A DNA stretch of 64,000 bases, taken from assembly GCF_901000735.1 (NCBI RefSeq), contig NC_081541.1, forward strand, positions 186,001 to 250,000, given 5' to 3'. A program made the position numbers and the translations under genes. Each line of letters starts with the position of its first letter. Position 1 is the first letter of the stretch. This document shows, piece by piece, positions 1-9,800 of this stretch. The notes beneath the pieces were generated by a model. It did no database searches, was not told the DNA's origin, and worked only from the letters and a program-made list of their open reading frames with translations. The stretch comes from Corylus avellana. Lineage: Eukaryota > Streptophyta > Magnoliopsida > Fagales > Betulaceae.

Positions 1-689
1 GAAGTTTACTAAATTGATGTATAGTTCATTTATTGGAGAAAAACAAAACAATTAATTAAGATAAATGTAACGAGTACCAATGAATAAGTTAAAGCATTCT
101 CAATGGAAGAGCTAAATGTTACTTTTATCTAAAATAGCTCTTCAAATGTTTAAAAAAAATTTCCTACATTAGATTAGCCAAAAAAAAAATGTAAAATAGA
201 TATTTGATTGGAATAACTAAAAAAAAAGCTAAATGTAGCAGCACTTTTTAAGGGAGCTATCTTATTTTTCATTGTTTTTCTCAACTGTTTTTTCTTTTTC
301 CCAAATCTTTTCCTACTTTTTCTCTGTATGTTCTCTTTTTTCCATTTTTTTTCTCACATGTTCTCTTTTTTCCAAAATTTTTCTTACTTTTAATAATATT
401 TTAATATAATAGATAGAAATATAGCTAATCGGATGTAGAGACATTTAAAAATGACTTCACTAAACTAGATAAAAGTGAGTTTTGAGAAGTTATTTTACAT
501 AAAAATATGGCTTCTCCATTGGGAATGCTCTTACACATCAGTTTAGTAAGTTTTTGTTAATAAAATAGTTTGTACCCATGATATTTCAAATGTAATAGTT
601 ATGGTTGTCTATTGACCTAACAAGTTGATTTCTTTAATGCCGATCTCTTGATGGGAATGGGTCATATTTTTGCTTCATTTCTCAAGAAC
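1..689. other. AT-rich intergenic DNA
   Basis: No coding region is recognised here. The stretch is AT-rich with many homopolymer A and T runs and short inverted pieces such as those around 120-260 and 420-530. It is probably old transposon debris, but no end can be assigned. Confidence 0.5.
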
Positions 690-1336
690 AGGATCCTCTT
701 CAGTCCATTTGGACCGAAAAATATCCAGTTTATGGTTATAATTTTTTTTTATAAATCTTAAAGCCATAAATGAGACATTTCCCACTAAAAAAAAATAATA
801 ATAAAATATTATTTCATATTAAAAAAAATATGAAATAAAAATAAAAAAATAAAAAATAAGGGGTGGCCAGACCACCCCAGTTGGGGGCTGGGGTGGCTTT
901 GGGGATAGTCCGGCCACTTCCAAGGGCCAAATCAAAATTAAAAAAAAATAAAAATAAAAAATAAAAAATTGTTTGGCCATTGGGGGTGGCCGGACCACCC
1001 CCAAGGGCCAAATGAATTTTTTTGTTTTTGTTTTTTAGATTTGGCCCTCGGAGGTGGTTGGACCACCCCCAAGGGCATGGGGTGGCTTTGACACCCAACT
1101 GGGGTGGTGGTTGGCCACCCCACCCCCAAGGGCCATGAGGTGGCTTCGACCCCCAACTGGGGTGGCCAACCACCACTTACTATTTTATTTTATATTTTTT
1201 TAATATGAAATAGTATTTTATTATTATTTTTTGTTAGTGGGATAGGTGTCTCATTTGTGGCTCTAGGATTTTTAAGAAAAAATCCGAACCATGAACTGGA
1301 TATTCTCCTTTTCGAAAATGAACTGAAGAGGATCCT
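690..1336. mobile_element. Foldback (MITE-like) element with long inverted arms
   Basis: The left arm begins near AGGATCCTCTTCAGT (690) and the right arm ends with the reverse complement, ACTGAAGAGGATCCT (about 1336). Inside the arms, segments such as ATGAGACA...CCCACTA (770-787) pair with TAGTGGGATAGGTGTCTCAT (1236-1255). The arms are roughly 150-170 bp. The centre (860-1180) consists of repeated GGGGTGGC/GCCACCCC blocks that can form local hairpins. There is no transposase, so it is non-autonomous. I could not fix a target-site duplication, so the superfamily is unknown. The open frames inside it are by-products of base composition. Confidence 0.65.
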
Positions 1337-1480
1337 ATTCCCCTTTATCTAGGCTATTGTATCCATCAAATGTCGCTACTAATTTGAGCATACTTTTTGT
1401 TTTGACATATATCAGCCTCTTTTATCGAGAAGTGCTACACATCCCAGATTTTCTTTTCAAAAATTTGTTCCAAAATATTG
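1103..1480 (+). repeat. First copy of a 378-bp near-identical direct repeat
   Basis: This segment matches 2124-2501 at a constant offset of 1021 bases with only a handful of substitutions and no indels that I noticed. It contains the right arm of the foldback element plus about 140 bp of its flank. It stops exactly at the 20-N gap. The pattern fits either a heterozygous or overlapping contig end left unmerged at a gap, or a very young tandem duplication. Confidence 0.85.
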
Positions 1481-1500
1481 NNNNNNNNNNNNNNNNNNNN
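1481..1500. other. Assembly gap (20 N)
   Basis: Twenty unknown bases between the end of the first 378-bp repeat copy and an A-homopolymer. The real size may differ. Confidence 0.99.
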
Positions 1501-1855
1501 AAAAAAAAAAAAAAAAAACCTTAATCAAAATTGAGAAAAATAATTTAATAAAGTGATCTCTTAAGCCAAAGGACTAGTCAAATTTATCCTAACCATTCAA
1601 GAAGAATAAAAAGTTTTAAAAGATAATGTTTTAATATATAAATAATGATTTAAAAGATAATGTTTTAATATATAGACCCATATATAAAAAAGTAACGGAA
1701 AAACAAAGAATAGGCCAATGAAGTGAAGACTGTGAAGTCGTGAAGTGAAGAGTGAAATGAAGCCGTGAGTGAGTCGGTAAGTGTTAGGGTTAACTTAGTT
1801 AGAACTTAGACATAGGGGTTTTTTTTTAAAAAAATAAAATAAAATAAAAAATTAA

Positions 1856-2129
1856 ATGGGTCTGGCGGGTCACCCGAGACCCGCCAGACCCGATTGACCC
1901 GCTAGACCCGATTGACCTGCCAGACCTGATTGACCCGCCAGACCCATTTATTAAACGTGTCTGGCGGGTAGACCCGTGGACCCGACGGGTCGACCCGTCA
2001 GACACGAATTTAATCGTGTCTTAATCGGGTAGACCCGATTAAGACCCGAACCCGATAAGCCAAAACTCATTACCTGTTAACTTCGTGTCAGGTTCACGGG
2101 TCGTGTCAAAATTGCCGGCCCTAGGTGGT
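1856..2129. repeat. GACCCG-rich repeat ending in a hAT-MITE-like terminus
   Basis: From about 1860 to 2060 the motif GACCCG appears again and again in both orientations (GACCCGCCAGACCCGATT and variants), forming degenerate 14-20 bp tandem units and internal inverted repeats. It runs into TCGTGTCAAAATTGCCGGCC CTAG (about 2100-2124). That end resembles the end of a widespread plant hAT-type MITE family, which is recalled and not checked. The opposite end was not found, so the element is either truncated or lost in the gap. Confidence 0.45.
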
Positions 2130-2501
2130 GGTTGGCCACCACACCCCCAAGGGCCATGAGGTGGCTTCGACCCCCAACTGGGGTGGCCAACCACCACTTA
2201 CTATTTTATTTTATATTTTTTTAATATGAAATAGTATTTTATTATTATTTTTTATTAGTGGGATAGGTGTCTCATTTGTGGCTCTAGGATTTTTAAGAAA
2301 AAATCCGAGCCATGAACTGGATATTCTCCTTTTCGAAAATGAACTGAAGATGATCCTATTCCCCTTTATCTAGGTTATTGTATCCATCAAATGTCGCTAC
2401 TAATTTGAGCATACTTTTTGTTTTGACATATATCAGCCTCTTTTATCGAGAAGTGCTACACATCCCAGATTTTCTTTTCAAAAATTTGTTCCAAAATATT
2501 G
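2124..2501 (+). repeat. Second copy of the 378-bp direct repeat
   Basis: Counterpart of 1103-1480. It starts directly beside the hAT-like end and runs on into unique sequence at 2502, whereas the first copy runs into the gap. Differences include GAAGAGGATCC versus GAAGATGATCC near the foldback end. Confidence 0.85.
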
Positions 2502-3742
2502 CGTTACCATCTCATGAGATTTATTATTTTGGGAAATATATCACCAACTTATGGAATAATGACACACCATTTGAGAACTAACTTTTAGAACAAAAATTTG
2601 GTATGTTTAGCATTTCTCTCTTTTATCACATCGTTAGGATTATACAATCGGGAAAAAAAATAAGTGGATTCGAGAGCTTTTATACAATTTAAATTTGTCC
2701 CATTTTGTTTTTACACCATTGAGAGGCATGTAAAAAAGAGAAAATATAAACAAATATTGCATTAGTCAAAGTTCATACTCGGAAGAAAAATTATATTTCC
2801 CTTTTGTTTTCTTTCTATAAAGAGGGCGTGGCTTATCATCTACAAGCAAGGTCTTATGCAATAATGATGATTACAAATCATAGTCCACGAAACAAGGCCA
2901 TGCATAATTGCACTCCCAGAAATTGTAGAACCATAGAAGTAGATTTCTTCAATTTACTTGAGTGTTAATGTACATACAACAAATCAGGTAAACCCGTATA
3001 CAATGAGAGTTACAACTGAGCCGGCATAAACCATTGTAGGAAACAGAAATGCACAGGCTCAACAAATCCCTGACGGTTTGATTAACAAATTTTGAACCAA
3101 AATTCAGTCTCCCATGTACTGTACAGCAGTCCCAGAAGCCTCCCCCTTCCCCAACTCCCAGAAAATTAAAAAAAAAAAAAAAAGGTTCCAAACCTTTCTA
3201 GTACCAAGTCAATCTATTATTTCTTCTATATGATGATCTTGACAAAAATATACAGTTCTCACTGCCATGAATCTTTTTGTAACACGCATTGGATCACCAG
3301 AAGTCGCCCTCCCCAAGGAAAAATCGACCTTTTCTCATACCTCAGATCAGTAGAAGCACTCAACTTTGTATGAACAATGCCGCACCATATCATGAGAAGC
3401 TATTTATGACAACAAGTGACTTATTTGCCAGGAAGCGAGCTCCATATGTATCAATTGGTCTACACGAACATCCACCACCAGAACCAGTTTTGTCATACCA
3501 GATTGCTTTGTTTTATCATTCAAGGATCGGAATGCCGTAGGCCACTGAGAACACGTAGCTGTCACCAGCCATGCCACTTCATTCTCCATAGATCCAACCT
3601 TATTCCAGGTTTCAGTTAGGGTCATTATTGAACAAATTAGCTTCCTTAGCAGTTAGAATGAAGAGAATTGATCCTGTGAAGGAAAAAGACTGACGGACTT
3701 GAGAACCTGCTCTGACTGGTGGATCCATGATTCTGTGCCAAG
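2502..3742. other. Downstream flank and probable 3' UTR of YDA
   Basis: No independent gene is seen. The part nearest the YDA stop (about 3190-3742) is of mixed composition and probably holds the 3' UTR on the minus strand. The polyadenylation site was not located. Confidence 0.4.
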
Positions 3743-3832
3743 TTAGATACCATTTGAGTGGCTGGGCAAAGGAGAGCTGGGACTTAGATCCAGTGATGGG
3801 TTAACATTATTATCCCTCAGGAGCTGCCTAGA

Positions 3833-3867
<35 letters not shown>

Positions 3868-6800
3868 ACTCACCATGAGCAGGCCTTCCAAACTGCTTTC
3901 CCAAAACATTATTTTCACTGGGTGCCAGTTCTGAGAAGATGTTAGATCCTGGTTGCATCCCTCTAAAGATGTCAGGACATGACTCATGATAGGATGGGCC
4001 ATTGATAAAGAAACCGTTTGGGGGTTTTTGCATGCCTCCAAAACCCTCTTGCAAGAAACCCGACTGTTTCAGGTGATTAAATGGAATGGCACTATTGCCG
4101 CCTGTGAGAGGTGTGGACGAGCCTGAAGTGGTCCGTGGGCTGGATATAGGAGAAGGAGACATTCTTCCATTCAAGTGTTGCGGTGACCTTGAGTGCAAAA
4201 GAGGGCTTCCAACGGGTGAGACAGGACATGATATGTTCCTTGGAATATGGATCTCACTGTTGGTAAGGAAAATAAAATCAGATAAAGAGCTAAGCGTTAT
4301 TGTTGTTGTTATTATTGTGATTATTACTACTAATATTACTACTACCATGATCCTCATTACTATGTGAGAGAGCAAGAGAGAGAGCGACCTGGCATGGGGA
4401 CCAGTTTTTGAAACTCTAGACGAGTGAAATGCAAGTCTATCAGAATCCAAGGTGGAAAGACTTCTTGCTTGCCCAATGCCCTGAAAACAACCATTAAACC
4501 ACAGAAACAGTAAAAAAAGGAGGCATACATAAGGAGAAGTCATAAATAAAACAGGCATAGCAAGCCACTTCATTTAGATCCACTCAAGGAAATATAATGT
4601 AGATCCAATAACTTAGAAAGAAATCACTAGGCTCTTAATATGCCAAGGCTGTGGGACTTGTGTGATCTAGATATATACACCATCTATGTACACAGATTCT
4701 TCAGAATTATATGCACAGAGACCAAAAAGAAAATATTTTTTTATCTATGCATGCAAGTATGTTTGTATACATACCAGAGAGTCATTGCCCCTCTATCTAC
4801 GTTCTTAGATCAGCTGCATTCAACCCTTTTTGTTTGATCAATTCTATCAGAGTATATTTATCACACAATAAAAATTTTTTGATCTATGCTCTCTACCTAT
4901 TCTCTTTTTATTATCTCATTGTATATTTTGAACCATTCAAATGTGACACACAATTTTTCACCCGTGCTTGTTTCTCTTTTCTGCACAATGACCTGACAAT
5001 GCACATCAGCTTTTTCTTTTTCTTTTCCCACCATTTCCTTCACTTCCACATATATTATTCTCATTGCATTACTTATTTGACCTGACAGTCTTACCTCTTA
5101 TCCACTTTAAGAGCAATAGAATAGAGTAGTTTAAACTTGAACATGTATCTAATTGCCCGCCAAATGACATTTAGTTCCATTGAGTTCATGCACCGGATGG
5201 ACACCATCCAGCGAGAGTAATTCTTGTACATGGAGTTTTGCACACCAAATTTTTCCAACTGAAGTCCCTCAGATCCCAGCTGACATGGTTTTCCTTTCGA
5301 AAATCCAACTTTTCATCCTAAATGCTGATTAGCATAAAACTCTTAAGAGAAAATTAACAAACTAATTCTAGTTTTATGACCAACATGCTCTACTTAATTG
5401 CTCTATTTTTTATACTCAGCCTACTACACTGTCTTATGCAATCTCTATCACCATAACCAGCTCATCTCTATGCCGTTTCCCACTGGATCTATACTTCTTG
5501 GACAGCCAATCATATGTTTTTTTATTTATATAAGTAATTGCAAAATTCATTAAAAAAGTGCAAAGGCAACCTAAGTACACAAGGAATATACAAGAGAGAA
5601 GCCTAGCTAGTAGCGGAGAAGAGGTCTAAGAACACATGAAAGTTGAAAAATTAAAATATGAGACAGTGGCCCAAAGAAAGAGAGTCTAAAAGAATAAAGC
5701 TTTTAATTCCACTAAGGTTCTTTCATGGTCCTCAAAGCTATGATGGTTTCTCCCATATTATTCTTCAAGCATTTCCAATCTCGTTGATATTTCAATTCCA
5801 GTAAATGATGACGCTATAGCTTAAATCGAAATACGTTATTAATAATAAGATTTCCCCTCATATATACCTAATAAGGCAAGACATAATCATCTTCCAAATT
5901 GTGTCAAGTTGAGGCCACCCCTCTAGCGCTCTCCAACAGGCAAAGAGGTCTACACCTTTCTAGGCATAACCCAACCCAGCCCTACACTGCTGAATATAGT
6001 ATTCTAAAAAGCACCTGCAAACCCACAGTGGAGTAAAAGATGGTCCATTGACTCCCCATTCTTCTTACACATGCAACACTATTCAACCACAATGATATGT
6101 TGTTTCCTTAGATTGTCCATGGTGAATATCTTTCCTAAGGCGGTAGACTAAGCAAAGAAAGTCACTCTCAAGAAGGCCTTATTTGGCCAAATACTCCCCC
6201 AAGGGAAAAGAGTATTATAATGGGAAACAAGAACATTATAGTAAAATCTAATATCAAACACCCCTCTCTTGAAAGGTGTTAAATCACGACTTTTTTCCAA
6301 AAGCTTAAGTTGATAAGAAGAAATAAATTTAATTATTTAATCAATACTTTAACACTCTTCTTCACGTGTGAGCTTGAACTTCCTTTTAATAGGTGCCGTT
6401 CAACATGGAAAATATTTAATTGAAATAAGGGGTGACAGAATCAAGGTTCGATCCCAGGACCTTTGGCTTTGATACCATGTTAAATCACCACTTTTTCCAA
6501 AAGTTTAAGCTGATAGGAAAAGGTAAATTTAATTATTTAATCAATACTTTAACAGAAGGAATCCAACAAAGTCTATCCTCACCACCCTGTCTCACTCAAA
6601 TGGAATACAACTGTTAGAAGAGTTAGGGTTTGAGTCATTAGGATTTTAGGGGTAGTTTAATCTTTATGGTATTTCCCTAATCCTATATAATTGGATACTT
6701 GTATTAGGTTAAAGATAAGTTGAATAATATAGCCTCCGCCTTTTGTGTCTAAACCGTTCATACAAACTTTAACATGATATCAGAGCTTGTTTCGATTCTA

Positions 6801-9800
6801 GGCTAGTCTTTGTTTTTCTCTTGTTGGCGGCAGCACTGCCCACAATTTTGTTTTATGGTGACCGGAACACCTCTCGTGAAAAAAGAAAAAAAAAAAAAAA
6901 ACCAGCAGTGTAGTTGCTGCTGGAATGCGAGTTCTTGTTGCTAGGTGTGATTGCCGGTGTTGTCTGTGGTGGCCGGAGTGTTTTATGGTGACCGGCGAAG
7001 TTGTTGCGGCCATCGGGAAAAAAAAAATTCCAGTTGTTTGATGTTTTTGTTGAAACGTTGATCTGTGGTAATCGTTTGATGCTGTAGTTGCTGTTTTTGA
7101 AGTGGCCGGAATGTTTTGTATTCTCCGGCGAGCTCCCGCGCTACTCCGATGAAGGTCCAACGAGCCTGCAGTTACTGTTTCCCGTCTGTTTTTCACTGTT
7201 TTGCTTCTGTTTTAGGTACTGCCGGCATGTTCTGTCTATCTCCGGCGAGTTTCGGCATTTTCCGGCGATGCTCCAGTGAAACTTGTTGGTTAATCATGTG
7301 TTTGTTGTTGGTTGTTGGTGATTGATGTATCCGACCGGCCTTGGATTCTCCGGCGAGAACCAATCCAACGTTGTGATCGATGTATCCAACCAGCATTGGA
7401 GTGTTATGGCGAGAACCGATCCCAAAGATCGTTGTATCCGATCGGCCTTGGATTCTCCAGCGAGAACCGATCCAATTTTGTTAGTGGCCTTGGTGTTTTG
7501 CAGCGAAATCCGATCAAATCTTGGTTGTTCAAGTTTCTAACGAGTTTTCAACCGGCATTGAAGTTTTATTTAATTATCTTGTTGTTTGTATTGTGTACTC
7601 CAAGTTGTTCCATCTTGAGGGGGAGTGTTAGAGTATGTTTTTCTAATTGTTTTTTGTTTGCGTATATCTTCCAAGCTGGATTCATATGATGTATATGCTC
7701 CAGCTTGAGGGGGAGTGCTAGAAGAGTTAGGGTTTTAGAGGTAGTTTAGTCTTTATGGTATTTCCCTAATCCTATATAATTGGATGCTTGTATTAGGTTA
7801 AAGATTAGTTGAATAATATAATAGCCTCCGCCTTTTGTGTTTAAACCGTTCATACAAAGTTTAACAACAACAAAGTGTAAGGAGAGGTAAAGGGGTCCCT
7901 CTTCCAATCATGAGCCGCTCTGAGGAAGTTAATAATCCATAAATAGGAGGCACTAGAATCCTTCGTGTCTTTCATCACCTTCCATTCCTAGCCTAAGAAT
8001 TCAAAGATTATGTTCACGAGAGATTTCTACATACATTCCACTTTTCTTTTTTCTTTTTCTTCTGTGCCAACCTCCTGTTACAACTTATATAAAACATTTT
8101 GTTTTTTGTTAAATACCTTTTCAGTACCTATGGTTTGAGCTAAAATCAACCGGCCACCTTGGTTTCAAAAAGTGTCACAGGTAGTACCTCTAGTAAACCG
8201 AAATACCAACTTGGTACTTCCATCTAGGTTCTGTCCAATTTTTTAACGAAGCTCCATGTCAATGCTCATAAAAACACTACAATTGTCCTGTGTGCCACAT
8301 ATGTAAGACAACTCAGCACATCTTATGACGTGTCATTATATCACAAGTGGTACTTGTGGTATTTATGCCATGTCAAATGTCTAAAATATTAAAAAATTAC
8401 CTAAACTAAATTTAAAATATTAGGTGCTTATGTCGAAAATATTAATATGTCCTCAGGTTGTCGAGTTGCTAGCATGTTGGTGGTCCTCAGGGAGGAGGGG
8501 GAGTGCTGCGGTCTGGAAGATGGTGCCTACTTGTTTCTTTTCGTGTTTATGGAGAGAAAGAAATAATAGGTGCTTTGAGGATGTGGAGAGGTCCTTTGGG
8601 GACATATTATCCTCTTGTATTCATACTTTGTATCTTTGGACTGTAGCGTATGTTTATCTAATGTCGATTAGCTATGATGAGTTCCTTGTACGTTTTTCTC
8701 ATCCTAGTTAGGTGATCCTTTGTATACTCCCAGTGTACTTTGGGGCGCCTACGCTTTTAATAAAATTGATTTACTTATCAAAAATATATAAAAATCAACA
8801 AAAATTGAATTAAAACCAAATCGTAGCAAACCCAAATTCATTATTGTCTCCCCAAACCAAACCCTAGTTTTCTTTTTTCCCAAATAACACGAATTTGAAT
8901 CATCAACTCCGGTTTTCTCCTTTTCTTCTCAAATCGCACAACTTTTTACCCAAACTAAAACAAAAACAAGATTAAACCCAAATAGATTGAAACCATTTAT
9001 CATTTTTCTCAAAAATAAATCAATTCAACCCTATTTTTTTGGCAAAACGCCAAAGCCTTGCTCCAACCCACCCCTTGTAGTTGGCAATGTACTATTTGAC
9101 CTTTGACTCATGCTTCGCCACCCAATCAACGCCAAGGAGGAGCTTCAAGTTCGACGTGCGGACCTTAACAACGACATATTGGAGGTTGTTGGCCAATAAC
9201 AATTATGAGAGTGCCACGTCTTCTGGTGCTCAACTTTGCCCTCGAGTTTGAAGAGAAGTACGAGGATCAACCACACAATCCGGACTATCATCTAACTTGG
9301 GGCTCTTGAAGTAGGATTTGGGTAACAGAGCTTGCATTGTTAACGGCTAGTTGGCAACTATATTAGCGAGTACACCACTATAATTGTGAGGAAAGAGATG
9401 TAGTTCATCACATAGCATGTGAGCAGGTGGACCCCACCGTTGGGGACGACAATCTTCAATGACTTTATGGATTGCCGTTTCAAATTCCATGAGCATCACG
9501 TGCACCGCCTCGCCAAGCTTGATCAGGAAGTGACAGTCTACGACCAGATGACCAAAGTTGATTCGTCCAAGAAGATGGATTTGATCTCGGGCCAAAGACC
9601 GGAGATCGCTTCGACTCAAGTCCTATCCTTGAAGAAATGAACAACCTTCCCCTCTCAAACTGTTTAATATCTGAGAAAATCACCAAGAAATTCAGAGCCT
9701 GTCGCAAATTATAAAAAAATCAATGATCAACGTACAGGTGGGGTACGTGTGGTTGTATGGTTAATCAGTCATCCTCATCGATCATGTCTTAACCTTGAAA

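Larger units (their letters stand above)
5515..8080 (-). mobile_element. LINE (non-LTR retrotransposon) 3' remnant, interrupted
   Basis: Minus-strand translation of about 6040-6270 gives a zinc-binding-RT-type segment of a plant L1-like LINE ([16 protein letters not shown], then [31 protein letters not shown]). Several stops break it. The 3' end lies at about 5515-5560, where the T-rich tract and TAAGTAAT-like tail resemble the other LINE 3' ends here. Further LINE-like pieces flank the insertions at 6555-6606 and 7872-8050. A TRIM (6277-6554) and a non-coding LTR element (6612-7866) are inserted in it. It is a dead fragment. Confidence 0.7.

Noticed and set aside
814..1176. Open frames rich in Trp, Gly and Pro on the minus strand
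   Set aside because: They lie in the GGTGGC-rich centre of a foldback element, occur in several frames at once and match no protein; low-complexity by-product.
1856..2060. CRISPR-like spaced repeats
   Set aside because: Units are degenerate, overlap, have no constant spacers, and the genome is a plant's.
1103..2501. The 378-bp repeats read as LTRs of an element
   Set aside because: They have no TG..CA ends, no primer site, no target duplication, and contain half of a foldback element plus its flank.
8424..8711. A 95-residue open frame as an independent gene
   Set aside because: The [16 protein letters not shown] block is a LINE ORF2 C-terminus with the LINE tail directly after.
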